Assembly: GCA_029269725.1 (NCBI GenBank)
Contig: JARJHS010000007.1
Coordinates: 62,001-126,000 of the forward strand
DNA from: Pollutibacter soli
Lineage (GTDB): Bacteria; Bacteroidota; Bacteroidia; Chitinophagales; Chitinophagaceae
Reading direction: 5' to 3'
DNA: 64,000 nucleotides
Shown: piece by piece, positions 1 through 9,963 of the stretch
Numbering within the stretch: the stretch's first letter is position 1
Layout: each line of letters starts with the position of its first letter
Position numbers and translations under genes: made by a program
The notes under the pieces: generated by a model
The model's input: the letters and a program-made list of their open reading frames with translations, nothing else
Database searches by the model: none
What the model was told of the DNA's origin: nothing

Positions 1-819
1 GGGGAACTGACTGCGGGTATTGCGCATGAGATTCAGAATCCATTAAATTTTGTAAATAATTTCAGTGAGATCAGTTCGGAATTGATAGAGGAAGCGGAGG
101 AGGCAATAGGCAGAGGATTTTCTGCCGGACAGCCAGGGCAGGAAGCAGGAAAAAAAAGCCCATTAGTCGCAGAGTTGCTTCAGGATATCAAACAGAACCT
201 GGTTAAAATAAACCATCACGGAAAACGCGCGGATGCTATTGTAAAAGGCATGCTGCAACACTCGCAATCGCGGTCGGGTACAAAGGAGCCAACGGATATT
301 AACGCATTGGTTGATGAATATTTGAGATTAGCATACATCAGTTATCAGTCAAAATATCCGGATTTTGAAGCAAAGATGGAAACCAGTTTCGATGCATCAG
401 CCGGGGAGATAAATATTATACCCCAGGATATCGGAAAGGCATTGCTGAACCTGTACAGCAACGCGTTTTATGCATGCAATCATCGTGATGTTAATCCTGG
501 AGACGCCATGCATGACGCCTCCAGGATTAACACAAGCGTCACTACCATAAACACTACGATGATAGAAAACATTATCTCGGTGTCCACCAAACGCATGGCC
601 GATAAAATTGAAATAACGGTAACGGATAACGGCGGAGGCATCGATCCGAAAATCATCGATAAAATATTTCAGCCATTCTTTACTACAAAGCCCACCGGGC
701 AGGGAACGGGTTTGGGATTAAGCCTGGCTTATGACATTATAAAAGCCTACGGCGGAAAAATCGAGGTGGAATCAAAACAGGGAGAAGGAACAGTATTTAC
801 CCTGGTACTTCCCGTGTAA
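1..819 (+). CDS. sensor histidine kinase, C-terminal part (5' end outside window)
   Basis: The reading frame is open from base 1, so only the last 272 residues are present; the sensor and gene start lie upstream. The fragment begins inside the H-box ([17 protein letters not shown], phospho-acceptor His at fragment residue 9). It continues with the second DHp helix ([17 protein letters not shown]), an N-box (ALLNLYSNAFYAC), a G1 box (VTDNGGGIDP) and the ATP lid [16 protein letters not shown], so it has a complete HATPase_c domain. The loop after the N-box is enlarged by a coding palindrome at 490-531. The DHp inter-helix loop is unusually long (GRGFSAGQPGQEAGKKSP). An ATG at 82 is in frame but would remove the phospho-acceptor His, so it is not the true start. 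Autophosphorylation is a family property; the input signal cannot be judged from this fragment. The next kinase starts 43 nt downstream. Confidence 0.93.
   Translation, partial: GELTAGIAHEIQNPLNFVNNFSEISSELIEEAEEAIGRGFSAGQPGQEAGKKSPLVAELLQDIKQNLVKINHHGKRADAIVKGMLQHSQSRSGTKEPTDINALVDEYLRLAYISYQSKYPDFEAKMETSFDASAGEINIIPQDIGKALLNLYSNAFYACNHRDVNPGDAMHDASRINTSVTTINTTMIENIISVSTKRMADKIEITVTDNGGGIDPKIIDKIFQPFFTTKPTGQGTGLGLSLAYDIIKAYGGKIEVESKQGEGTVFTLVLPV
490..531. repeat. 42-nt coding palindrome, copy 1
   Basis: The arms start GTTAATCCTGGAG and end CTCCAGGATTAAC around a CATGCATG centre. The palindrome is 42 nt, complete apart from two mismatched pairs. It lies in frame inside the kinase, in the loop between the N-box helix and the next beta strand, and adds about 14 residues (containing NPGDAMHDASRIN). 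Related copies occupy the same loop at 9433-9474 and 20904-20945. The arm bases differ between copies but stay paired. Confidence 0.85.
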
Positions 820-862
820 AAAACGGCTGAATTGTATTTGAAATGAATCAGAAAAATTACCA

Positions 863-3800
863 ATGAGAAAAGTAATAAAGGCTTTATTCATTTTATTGCT
901 TGTCGCCGCAGATGTTTATTTTGCAGATGCTCAGCAACCACAATTCAGTGTACAGATTGATGAAAAAGTACATCATTTCGGTCCGGCCTATGGATTAACA
1001 CAGGATCAGCAGGGATATATGTGGTTTGGGAGTTTTACAAAAGGACTGATCAGGTACAACGGAAAAGATTTTAAATATTTCCGTCACGCTCCGGAAAACG
1101 CAAACTCGCCAGGAAGCAATATCATCGTTTCAATGGCTGTTGATTCTTCTGGTATGATCTGGCTGGCGTTGTTTGGTGCAGGTGTTGACAGGTATAATCC
1201 GGCGACCAATACATTTACACATTTCAATTTTAGTCAGACTGATACCAACACCATCAGTTCAGATACAGTACTATCTGTTACGGCTGTACGAAATGGCGGT
1301 TTATTTATTGGTTCTTACGGTGGCGTGGACACATTCAATACGGCGACAGGAAAATTCAACAGATTTAGAAGAGAGATCAACGGAAAGCCTGTTAAAAATG
1401 AGTTCAAAACATTTAAAGTTTACGAAGATAAAAATGGTGAGATATGGTCAACGGCAGGTGATCTTTTCGAAGGTAAGCCTTCCGATAGTGGGGGTTTGTT
1501 CCGATACAATCCATCTACACGAAAGCATACTTTCTACACGGCTGATCCAAAAAATCCGGAGAGCCTGATTAATCCTAATGTATTCGCATTCTTTGAAGAT
1601 AGTCGTGGTAATTTCTGGATCGGATCAAAAGGAAATGGCCTGCATACACTTGATCGCAATACCGGGAAATTCACTCGTTATCTCTATGATTCTTTGCACC
1701 GGGAAAAATTAAGCCGGCCTCCGGTTTCTTTAAAAGATAGCAGCGACTTTATCAGTTTTATAAATGAAGATCATGCCGGAAAGCTTTGGATTGGTTCAGT
1801 TGATAACGGAATCAACTGGTATGATCCGGCAACAAAACAGCTTTATCATTATGGTTCTCTCAGAGAAAAAAAAATACAATCGGATTTCAATAAGGATACG
1901 CTTACCGGCTACAAAGAAACCGGATCATTTCGCTTTTTTCTTTCGAAGGACAGTCTCACCTGGATTACAGGAATGTCTGGAAACATTTACCTGGTCAGTT
2001 ATGGCCGTAAAACAATTCCTTACTACCCGAATAAAGAAGCCCCTAATTCCTTTTACCTCGAGCCCAACGATAGTATTCTGTGGTTTGGTACAGCAGCTGG
2101 ACTTGTGCGAAAAGATTTAAAAACCAACGTGCAGAAAACCTGGAAGCAGGATCCCAAAAATAATAACAGTATAAGCCACAATGAAATTGTAACTATTCAA
2201 CCTGATGAAAAGGGCAGGCTATATGTTGGATCACATAAAGGAGGGATGGATTTGTTTGATCCGGAAACCGGCAGCTTTACCCATTTTCGCTATGATAGTA
2301 CGCTTGGTGGATCTAAGCCGATCGATTCCATACATAACATCTTCATAGAAAACGATCAGTGGCTTTGGATGGCGGGCGAGATGGGCCTTAGTCGCTTGCA
2401 CAGACCATCGGGAAAATTCATGACCTGGCGACATAACCAGACCGATTCTAATGGAATTATCGGCCAAACGGTTTATTCTATAACAAAAGATGCTAAGAAT
2501 AATTTGTGGTTTGCGAATGAAGGAGGCGTAGATACATATGTGGAATCAGATTCAACTTTTAAACATTACCTGAAAGGATATTCTGCCCGTGCGGTAATTA
2601 AAGATGCCAGTGGAAAACTATGGGCGGGTACGGATGGCGGTTTATTTTATTTCGATGAAGCCCGCGATCATTTTGTTTCATTAGGCTCTTCGATACTCGG
2701 AACTGAAATGGATCAGATACTTAGTTTGCTGGAGGATAATGACCATAACATCTGGATCTCCACCAGTAATACCATCCTAAAATTGAGTGCCGACCGGGAG
2801 CATGTGCAAAGATTTAATGCTGACTATGGTGTACTTTCCTCCAACTGGAACTGGCTCAACAATTACAAGGCGCATGATGGACGGCTTTTCATAGGTGGAA
2901 GTAAGGGCTATTACATGTTTAATCCGGCTGAAATCAATGTGAGCAGTTCGGCACCGCTGCTGGCATTTTCACAGTTGACCATTGGCGGAACTGCAATTTT
3001 TCCGGAGAAGAATGGAATCCTGACGGAACCCATCTGGAATGCAGATCAGATCAGGCTGGCGTATAATCAGAATTCATTTTCGATAGATTTTGGGGCTGTC
3101 AATTATAATTCCAACGAAGCAATTAAATACCTCTACCGACTGGAAAATTATGATGAAGCATGGAGGGATCTCGGTACTGATCACAAAGCGTCTTTTTTTG
3201 CAGTACCACCGGGCAATTACAAACTGCGGATCAAAGCGGTGAATGGTGAGGGAACAAGTACAGAAAAAACCATCGATATCCTGATTACACCACCCTGGTG
3301 GAGAACATGGTGGGCGTATATGATGTATGCGCTGTTGGCAATGCTGGCGGGCTGGCAGATCTATTTGTACCAGAAAAGATTTATTCTTTCCAGAGAAAGA
3401 GAACGCAACAGGGAGAAAGAACTGGAACATGCGAAAGAAATTGAAAAGGCATATACCAAACTGAAATCAACGCAGGCACAACTGATACAATCTGAAAAAA
3501 TGGCTTCGCTGGGTCAACTGACGTCGGGCATTGCACATGAAATTCAGAACCCGTTGAATTTCGTGAATAATTTTTCAGAGGTTTCAGCAGAGCTGGTGAC
3601 AGAGGCAGAAGGCAGGAGGCTGGAAGCAGGAGAGAACAGCCCCGTAGTTTCAGAGTTACTTAACGATATCAAACAAAACCTTGAAAAGATAAGTCACCAT
3701 GGGAAGCGTGCAGATGGTATTGTGAAAAGCATGATGCTGCACAGCAGACCCGGAACTGAAATCAAAGAATCTGTTGATATCAATGCTCTGTGTGATAAAT

Positions 3801-4273
3801 ATCTCCGGTTGGTTTATCATGGTTTAAGAGGTAAAGACAATACACTTCAGGTTGATCTGAAAACAAATTATGATCCTTCCATCGGTGAAGTTGAACTGAT
3901 TCAGGACGATATCAGCAGAGTGTTGCTCAACATTATCGGTAATGCATTTTATGCTGTGCATGAAAAATCAAAAAGACTTTCTGCAGAAAATAAAGAAGAT
4001 GGTGTCGCATATGAACCGGCGGTGACATTGACCACAAAAAAAACAGCTAACCAGATATTGATTTCAGTAGAAGATAACGGAATAGGGATACCCGAAAATA
4101 TAATGGACAGAATATTTCAACCATTTTTTACGACGAGGCCGACCGGCCAGGGTACTGGCCTGGGTTTATCCATTTCCTATGATATCATTAAAGCACATGG
4201 TGGAGAAATAAAAGTGAAAAGCACCGAGGGGGCCGGTGCTGAGTTCACAATCATTTTAAATTCTAATCCATGA
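863..4273 (+). CDS. propeller-type (Reg_prop/Y_Y_Y) sensor histidine kinase
   Basis: The protein has 1136 residues. A Sec signal peptide covers residues 1-24 (ending FADAQ). A periplasmic beta-propeller of Reg_prop blades follows at about 30-730, with repeated units such as GNFWIGSKGNGLHTLDR. A Y_Y_Y domain lies at about 733-810 and a PPWWRTWWAY juxtamembrane motif leads into one transmembrane helix at about 815-835. The cytoplasmic part has a coiled coil, a DHp domain with phospho-acceptor His892 ([14 protein letters not shown]), an N-box near 1020 and a G1 box VEDNGIGIP near 1069. The lid reads [16 protein letters not shown], with Arg where most paralogues have Lys. In hybrid two-component systems this sensor type is usually followed by receiver and AraC domains; here the protein stops after the ATPase, so it must act through a separate receiver. 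The ligand is unknown; the fold often monitors polysaccharide breakdown products. Confidence 0.95.
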   Translation: MRKVIKALFILLLVAADVYFADAQQPQFSVQIDEKVHHFGPAYGLTQDQQGYMWFGSFTKGLIRYNGKDFKYFRHAPENANSPGSNIIVSMAVDSSGMIWLALFGAGVDRYNPATNTFTHFNFSQTDTNTISSDTVLSVTAVRNGGLFIGSYGGVDTFNTATGKFNRFRREINGKPVKNEFKTFKVYEDKNGEIWSTAGDLFEGKPSDSGGLFRYNPSTRKHTFYTADPKNPESLINPNVFAFFEDSRGNFWIGSKGNGLHTLDRNTGKFTRYLYDSLHREKLSRPPVSLKDSSDFISFINEDHAGKLWIGSVDNGINWYDPATKQLYHYGSLREKKIQSDFNKDTLTGYKETGSFRFFLSKDSLTWITGMSGNIYLVSYGRKTIPYYPNKEAPNSFYLEPNDSILWFGTAAGLVRKDLKTNVQKTWKQDPKNNNSISHNEIVTIQPDEKGRLYVGSHKGGMDLFDPETGSFTHFRYDSTLGGSKPIDSIHNIFIENDQWLWMAGEMGLSRLHRPSGKFMTWRHNQTDSNGIIGQTVYSITKDAKNNLWFANEGGVDTYVESDSTFKHYLKGYSARAVIKDASGKLWAGTDGGLFYFDEARDHFVSLGSSILGTEMDQILSLLEDNDHNIWISTSNTILKLSADREHVQRFNADYGVLSSNWNWLNNYKAHDGRLFIGGSKGYYMFNPAEINVSSSAPLLAFSQLTIGGTAIFPEKNGILTEPIWNADQIRLAYNQNSFSIDFGAVNYNSNEAIKYLYRLENYDEAWRDLGTDHKASFFAVPPGNYKLRIKAVNGEGTSTEKTIDILITPPWWRTWWAYMMYALLAMLAGWQIYLYQKRFILSRERERNREKELEHAKEIEKAYTKLKSTQAQLIQSEKMASLGQLTSGIAHEIQNPLNFVNNFSEVSAELVTEAEGRRLEAGENSPVVSELLNDIKQNLEKISHHGKRADGIVKSMMLHSRPGTEIKESVDINALCDKYLRLVYHGLRGKDNTLQVDLKTNYDPSIGEVELIQDDISRVLLNIIGNAFYAVHEKSKRLSAENKEDGVAYEPAVTLTTKKTANQILISVEDNGIGIPENIMDRIFQPFFTTRPTGQGTGLGLSISYDIIKAHGGEIKVKSTEGAGAEFTIILNSNP

Positions 4274-4406
4274 GCCAAAGAAAAACCGACTGTCCGTAAC
4301 CGGTAGTTTGTAATCCAACCTTGAGACTTGTTGTGCAGGGAATACACAAGCGTTATCAGTAAACGATTTAATCGGTTTGTGAACATTTTGTTCTAAAAAT
4401 TGCAAC

Positions 4407-6626
4407 ATGAAAATAATTATAATCACTATTTGCATCTTATCCTTAACAGCAGGGCTATGTGCACAAAACAGAAAAATTGATAGTCTCGATAAACTAATCA
4501 GCAAAGCATCTTCGGACACTGACAGGATCAACCTGGTGGCAATAAAACTGGATATCCTGAGCGCTATCAATCTGGACACTGCTATTCAGATCGGCAATGA
4601 CTATTTGAAGCTTGCTCAACAAATAGATTACTATAAAGGCGAGTTGAAGCTAAGGCAGAAGCTGGCTTCAAATTATGCTTTCAAAGGACAATTCGCAGAA
4701 GCATCTGAACAATTGGATTTTCTGGAGAAATTTATAAAACCTGCTGAAGATTCCGCAGATATTGCTGCCCTGTATGCCAACAGGGGAATGTTGTATGGCC
4801 TTCAAAGTAAGTACGATACATCCATCTACTGGTATGAAAAGGCCATCGCTATCGACGAAATAAATGACAGATATAATCACCTGGGTACGGAATATTCCAA
4901 TATCGCTATTGCCTATCAGCAGCAATCAAATTATACGCAGGCACTTTTTTATCAGCAAAAGTCATTAAAGAAGGGTGAAGAGAATAAGAATGAAGTAAGC
5001 ATGGCTTATACCCTAATGAATATTGGAAATACCTATGATTTAATGGGAGATCCGGGGCGGGCAGAAGAAAACATACTGAAGGCAATCGACCTTGCAAAAA
5101 AGAAATCACTGGTAAATGTTGAATTATATGGATACAGCAATCTGGCCAGTATGTATACGCGGATGGCGAAATGGGAGCTGGTCTATGATAATGGGATAAA
5201 AGCCGCTACACTGGGTGCTTCCATGGGCGATAAAGGTATCGAGGCTGCGAGTTTGTCAAAAGCTGCAACGGCCCTGGTGATGCTTGGTAAATATGATGAT
5301 GCAATTGCTTTATCTGAAAAAGCCATTGCCATAGCCGATTCCACCGGCGTTCCCCTGAATGTTTACCAGGCATACACAGTGAGGGGAAATATATTCAGAG
5401 TTCAAGGTAACTATGCTAAAGCGATTCCTTTTTATGAAAAGGCTTTTAAGGCCATGGAAGGTTCAGATATCTATTCAAAAGATTTCGGTATTGTCTACAC
5501 CGAGGCTTCCGAGTGTTACGAAAAAACAGGCAATTTTAAAAAGGCATTGGAAGTGTACAAAGTAGCCAAACAAATTGTTGATTCGGTAAGTAGTAAGGAT
5601 AATATAAGGAAAGCTACGGAGCAGGCAATGAATTTTGAATTTGATAAAAAACAGGAATTGCTGGCAGCCAAACAAAAAGCAAGAGATGAAGTGTCTGCTA
5701 CGAAACAGATTGCCCTTGCTGTTGGATTGGCGCTCACATTAATTCTCGCCGTTGTTGCCCTTGCAGGGTTTAGAAACAAACAGAAAGCAAATACCTTGCT
5801 TCAGGTTCAGAAAAATGAGATTGAAAATACATTGGCATTATTAAAAGCCACGCAATCCAAGTTGATTCAGTCGGAAAAAATGGCTTCACTGGGTGAACTC
5901 ACGGCAGGCATTGCCCATGAAATTGAAAACCCTTTGAATTTTGTAAACAATTTTGCGGAAGTAAGTAGCGAATTGATCGATGATATGAAGGCAGAGATCG
6001 CAAATAAAAAATTTAGTGAGGCTGTGGAAATTGCTGATGACCTGAAGCTGAATCTGCAAAAGATCAATCATCACGGAAAACGAGCGGACCTGATTGTAAA
6101 AGGAATGCTGCAGCACAGCAGAAGTACAAAGGGGGATAAAGAGCGCACGAACATCAATGCGCTGGTGAATGAATATGTTAAGCTGGCTTATCACGCATAC
6201 CGGGCAAAGGATAATGCATTTGAAGTGAAACTAGTGACCAATTTTGACCCTGCAATTACTGATATGGAAATAGCGCCTCAGGACATTGGGCGTGTGCTGT
6301 TGAACATACTCAACAATTCGTTTTATGCCGTTGCTGAAAAAAAGAAGACAGCGGCGGAAGGTTTTCAACCAACCGTATCCGTTAGTACGAGAAGGACGGG
6401 GCAAACAGTAGAAATTCAGGTGACCGATAATGGCAACGGTATCCCGAACGAGATAGTTGAAAAAATATTCCAGCCTTTTTTCACAACCAAACCGACTGGC
6501 CAGGGTACAGGCCTGGGATTATCACTGGCTTATGATATTGTGAAGGCACATGGCGGTGAGATAAAAGTGAACAGTTCGGGAAATCAAGGGAGTTCTTTTT
6601 TGATAATTCTGAACGGCAGTCTTTGA
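4407..6626 (+). CDS. TPR-containing membrane sensor histidine kinase
   Basis: The protein has 739 residues. The signal peptide is residues 1-20 (ending GLCAQ). A periplasmic helical region of TPR repeats covers about 50-395, with units such as [20 protein letters not shown]. One transmembrane helix lies at about 434-454, followed by a coiled coil and the kinase core with phospho-acceptor His504. The H-box reads HEIENPLNF; this paralogue alone has Glu instead of Gln after HEI. N-box ([13 protein letters not shown]), G1 (VTDNGNGIP) and the standard lid are intact, so the enzyme should be active. The DHp inter-helix loop is of the short, acidic/basic type ([18 protein letters not shown]). The gene lies 133 nt after the previous kinase and directly before the soluble kinase at 6670. 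TPR sensors bind peptides or partner proteins in general, but no ligand can be named. Confidence 0.94.
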   Translation: MKIIIITICILSLTAGLCAQNRKIDSLDKLISKASSDTDRINLVAIKLDILSAINLDTAIQIGNDYLKLAQQIDYYKGELKLRQKLASNYAFKGQFAEASEQLDFLEKFIKPAEDSADIAALYANRGMLYGLQSKYDTSIYWYEKAIAIDEINDRYNHLGTEYSNIAIAYQQQSNYTQALFYQQKSLKKGEENKNEVSMAYTLMNIGNTYDLMGDPGRAEENILKAIDLAKKKSLVNVELYGYSNLASMYTRMAKWELVYDNGIKAATLGASMGDKGIEAASLSKAATALVMLGKYDDAIALSEKAIAIADSTGVPLNVYQAYTVRGNIFRVQGNYAKAIPFYEKAFKAMEGSDIYSKDFGIVYTEASECYEKTGNFKKALEVYKVAKQIVDSVSSKDNIRKATEQAMNFEFDKKQELLAAKQKARDEVSATKQIALAVGLALTLILAVVALAGFRNKQKANTLLQVQKNEIENTLALLKATQSKLIQSEKMASLGELTAGIAHEIENPLNFVNNFAEVSSELIDDMKAEIANKKFSEAVEIADDLKLNLQKINHHGKRADLIVKGMLQHSRSTKGDKERTNINALVNEYVKLAYHAYRAKDNAFEVKLVTNFDPAITDMEIAPQDIGRVLLNILNNSFYAVAEKKKTAAEGFQPTVSVSTRRTGQTVEIQVTDNGNGIPNEIVEKIFQPFFTTKPTGQGTGLGLSLAYDIVKAHGGEIKVNSSGNQGSSFLIILNGSL

Positions 6627-6669
6627 CTGAGTTGGTTTTTTATTGACTAAAGAAGATAAAACTAAAAAA

Positions 6670-9600
6670 ATGCAGGTGAACGGTCGAGAGGCGGAAGAGA
6701 TTAAGCTGGTGTACGAGTCATTCATTAACAGCTTGTTTGGTGCAGAGCTTGAAAGATATGCATCCTTCCTGAGCGAGGATTACCGGCTGATTGGAACGAC
6801 TGAGGCCGAAGTATTTTTTTCGAGACAGGAAGCGGTTGATTTTCTGGAGAAAACAGCAGATCAGCTTTCCGGTAACATAAAGCGAAGAAACGCCAGCCTG
6901 TATGTAGAATGGGTTGATGAGTTGGTCTTTATCACCGACCTTTTCGATGCATGGGTTCGTGTGGAAGAAGTCTGGATATTTTATTCAAAAGCGAGAGTAA
7001 CATCCTGGATGAAAAAGGATACAGGGAACTGGAAAATGATCCAGCAACATTTTTCAATACCTGATTCAAAAGCGCAGGAAGGTCAGACCATAGGGTTGGA
7101 AAAAATCTCGCAGGAGAATCTGGAGCTGAGAGATGCAATTAAGCGAAGGACTGTGGAGCTCGAACAAAAAAACCGCGAGCTGGAAGTTGAGGCATCACTC
7201 GAGCGGGTAAGGGCAGGAGCGATGGGAATGCAGAAGCGGGAAGATATGCTAGGCATCTGTCGTACCATATCAGAGGAATTGACAAAACTTGGAATCAAAG
7301 AAATCAGAAATGTGCAGACTGCCATATTCTACCCGGAAAAAGGCAACTATCTGAATTATGAATATTATCAGAAACACAACAGGGAAATTTTCACTGAAGT
7401 GGATTTTGCAAGCGAGCGTACACATAAGGACCAGAAAGATTTTGCAAACACGATGCTGAGTGGGGAGGGAGCTTTTTATACTAAAATATTTTCGGGTGAA
7501 GAATTGAAGCAATGGTACAGTTACCAGTTAGGAACGGAACAGTTGGCCGATCAATATCTATTGAATGCGCATTCACTTAATTATTACTGGTTTTCCCTGG
7601 GGGCAATTGCCATTGGAATTTCTGCCTATTACCCATTGACTGAAGAAGAATTACAATTATTCAACCGTTTCCGGAATGTTTTCAATCTTTCTTTTCGTCG
7701 TTATCTCGATATTGAAAAAGCAGAAGTACAGGCCCGGGAGGCGCAAATTGAAGCGTCGCTGGAAAGAGTGCGCAGCCGTTCTCTCGGCATGTTGAAAAGT
7801 GATGAACTCAGCGATGTAATCCACGTCATTTATAAACAATTGATTCATTTGAGTATTCCCATTTCGCATGCTGGTTTTGTAATGGACTATAAAGAGCGCG
7901 ATGACCACCGGATATGGATAGCTGATGAATTTGGAACACCTGCGCAGGTTACTGTTCCCTATTTTGATGCGATCTATTATAACCAGTTCAATGAAGCAAA
8001 AAAAAGTGGCTTGAACTTTTTTACTACCCGGCTGAACTTCGAAGAAAAAAATAAATTTTACCAGGATCTTTTCAAATATATCCCTGGTTTTCCTGAGGAG
8101 TCGAAAGTTAAAATACTCAGTGAACCTGGATTTACAATATCGACTGTGTTGCTGGAAAATGTAGCCCTGTACATTGAGAATTTCACAGGCATTCCTTTTT
8201 CTGATGAGGAGAATTCTGTCTTAATGCGATTCGGCAAGGTATTTCAGCAAGCCTATACACGTTTTCTCGATCTGCAGAAAGCGGAAGCCCAGGCAAGAGA
8301 AGCAAACATCGAAGCAGCGCTGGAGAAAGTACGAAGCAGAACGATGGCAATGCAACGCAGTGATGAACTGGCAGCCAGTGCTGCCGTTATGTTTCAACAG
8401 ATCAAAAGCCTTGGCATAGAAAGCTACACCAGCGGATTTAACATCTGGGACGAAGACAAAGATTCATTGACTTCATGGATGAGCAATCCGACAGGCGCTC
8501 TTAACCCGCCATTCATCATGCCGGCGCGCGAATATGATCAGCATAACAGATTTTATGAAGCATGGAAAAATGGAGAACAATTTATTGTAGATGATCTTAC
8601 CGGGGACCGGGCCAGGGCACATTATAAATACCTCCGCTCTTTTCCGTTGCTGGAAAAATCTTTTGCGATGGCAGAAGAAGCAGGTATCCGAACACCTGAA
8701 AGGCAGGTACACAATGTGGTGTTTTTTTCTCATGGCTACCTGTTGTTTGTAACGCTCGAACCAAAACCTGAATGGCAGGATTTGTTCAAACGTTTCGGAC
8801 AGGTGTTTCAGCAAACTTATACCCGCTTTCTCGATCTTGAGAAAGCAGAAGCGCAAACCATCAGGGCAGAACAGGATCTGATGGAAATAAAAGCGGCAAG
8901 AAAAAAAGCAGAGGATACTTTGCTTGAGTTGCAGGCAACGCAAAAGCAATTGATACAGGCGGAGAAGATGGCGAGCCTTGGTGAGCTTACTGCAGGTATT
9001 GCGCATGAGATCCAGAATCCCTTGAATTTCGTGAATAATTTTTCCGAGGTGAGTGCTGAGCTTACGGAAGAGGCAGAAGCCAGAAGGCAGGAGGCAGGAG
9101 AGAACAGCCCTTTAGTTACTGAGTTGCTGAACGATATCAAACAGAATCTTTCTAAGATAGGCCATCATGGAAAAAGAGCAGACGCGATTGTGAAAAGTAT
9201 GCTTCAGCATTCACAGTCGAGATCAGGCACTAAAGAGCTAACGGAAATAAAAGAGCTCACAGACGAATACCTGAAGCTTGCGATACACGGTTATAAAGCA
9301 AGGAACAAATCTTTTGAAGTGACGATCAACACCAGTTATGATGAATCAATTGGAAAAATCAATATAGTTCCGCAGGAAATCGGCAGGGTATTACTGAACT
9401 TGTTTAACAACGCGTTTTATGCCTGTGCTGCAGTCAATCGCAGAGACGCCATGCTTGGCGTCTCTGCGATTGACAACAACACTGGAAATATTGTTGCCGT
9501 CATGACCAGGCGGGTTGGGAATGCGGTGGAAATAACGGTAACGGATAACGGCAATGGCATTGATCCCAAAATCATAGATAAAATATTCCAGCCGTTTTTT

Positions 9601-9741
9601 ACGACAAAGCCTACCGGGCAGGGAACAGGGCTGGGATTGAGTTTGGCCTATGATATCATAAAATCACATAATGGAGAGCTGAAAGTAAAATCAGAAGTGG
9701 GGAAAAAAACAACATTTGTCATTCAGCTTCCAATTTCATAA
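6670..9741 (+). CDS. soluble SnoaL-like plus triple GAF-like sensor histidine kinase
   Basis: No signal peptide or transmembrane helix is visible, so the kinase is probably cytoplasmic. Residues ~5-135 look like a SnoaL/NTF2-like fold (YASFLSEDYRLIG, VTSWMKKDTGNWKMIQQH). Three GAF-like modules follow at about 165-345, 345-531 and 531-719. Each starts with a helix such as IEASLERVRSRSLGM and ends with FGKVFQQAYTRFLDLQKAEA. The kinase core follows, with phospho-acceptor His779. The loop after the N-box carries a coding palindrome (9433-9474). I place the start at ATG 6670; a TTG at 6643 is in frame and 16 nt after the preceding stop, so the protein could be nine residues longer. The modules are the same type as the 12 copies in the giant kinase at 28856. 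Ligand unknown; the SnoaL-like domain on a kinase is uncommon. Confidence 0.92.
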   Translation: MQVNGREAEEIKLVYESFINSLFGAELERYASFLSEDYRLIGTTEAEVFFSRQEAVDFLEKTADQLSGNIKRRNASLYVEWVDELVFITDLFDAWVRVEEVWIFYSKARVTSWMKKDTGNWKMIQQHFSIPDSKAQEGQTIGLEKISQENLELRDAIKRRTVELEQKNRELEVEASLERVRAGAMGMQKREDMLGICRTISEELTKLGIKEIRNVQTAIFYPEKGNYLNYEYYQKHNREIFTEVDFASERTHKDQKDFANTMLSGEGAFYTKIFSGEELKQWYSYQLGTEQLADQYLLNAHSLNYYWFSLGAIAIGISAYYPLTEEELQLFNRFRNVFNLSFRRYLDIEKAEVQAREAQIEASLERVRSRSLGMLKSDELSDVIHVIYKQLIHLSIPISHAGFVMDYKERDDHRIWIADEFGTPAQVTVPYFDAIYYNQFNEAKKSGLNFFTTRLNFEEKNKFYQDLFKYIPGFPEESKVKILSEPGFTISTVLLENVALYIENFTGIPFSDEENSVLMRFGKVFQQAYTRFLDLQKAEAQAREANIEAALEKVRSRTMAMQRSDELAASAAVMFQQIKSLGIESYTSGFNIWDEDKDSLTSWMSNPTGALNPPFIMPAREYDQHNRFYEAWKNGEQFIVDDLTGDRARAHYKYLRSFPLLEKSFAMAEEAGIRTPERQVHNVVFFSHGYLLFVTLEPKPEWQDLFKRFGQVFQQTYTRFLDLEKAEAQTIRAEQDLMEIKAARKKAEDTLLELQATQKQLIQAEKMASLGELTAGIAHEIQNPLNFVNNFSEVSAELTEEAEARRQEAGENSPLVTELLNDIKQNLSKIGHHGKRADAIVKSMLQHSQSRSGTKELTEIKELTDEYLKLAIHGYKARNKSFEVTINTSYDESIGKINIVPQEIGRVLLNLFNNAFYACAAVNRRDAMLGVSAIDNNTGNIVAVMTRRVGNAVEITVTDNGNGIDPKIIDKIFQPFFTTKPTGQGTGLGLSLAYDIIKSHNGELKVKSEVGKKTTFVIQLPIS
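9433..9474. repeat. 42-nt coding palindrome, copy 2
   Basis: The arms start GTCAATCGCAGAGACGCC and end GGCGTCTCTGCGATTGAC, with one mismatched pair near the centre. It is in frame and gives residues VNRRDAMLGVSAID in the loop after the N-box of the kinase at 6670-9741. Arm bases that differ from copies 1 and 3 are matched by the complementary change in the opposite arm. Confidence 0.88.
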
Positions 9742-9746
9742 ATAAG

Positions 9747-9959
9747 ATGGTTAAGTCGACCTGTACATATTTATTACTCACGGCGCTTGTAGTTCAGGGA
9801 TATACGCAAACTGCGATAGTGGACAGTTTGAAAAATGCTTTGGAAAAAACAAATGTTCCTGTGCAGCGGTTCACCATTGTGCAGGAGCTGTTGGAAGAGG
9901 CAGCCGGATGGGGGGAGATGGGATTGATTCCGCAAATTATTCAAATGACATCAAAGTAA
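9747..9959 (+). CDS. short exported ORF, probable remnant of a TPR kinase N-terminus
   Basis: This 70-residue frame begins 5 nt after the preceding kinase stop and ends 4 nt before the next kinase start. It has a convincing signal peptide (ending QGYTQ, residues 1-21). A short segment follows (DSLKNALEKTNVPVQRF) that resembles the start of mature TPR kinases in this array. The rest (EEAAGWGEMGLIPQIIQM) matches nothing I recognise and no kinase domain follows. The simplest reading is the leftover 5' end of a kinase gene whose body was deleted. A genuine small periplasmic protein cannot be excluded. Confidence 0.45.
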   Translation: MVKSTCTYLLLTALVVQGYTQTAIVDSLKNALEKTNVPVQRFTIVQELLEEAAGWGEMGLIPQIIQMTSK

Positions 9960-9963
9960 ATCG

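Noticed and set aside
8473-9006. Long minus-strand open frames opposite kinases, here and at 26449-26967, 34871-35320 and 63553-63963
   Set aside because: They are antisense to conserved domains and have no recognisable protein features.
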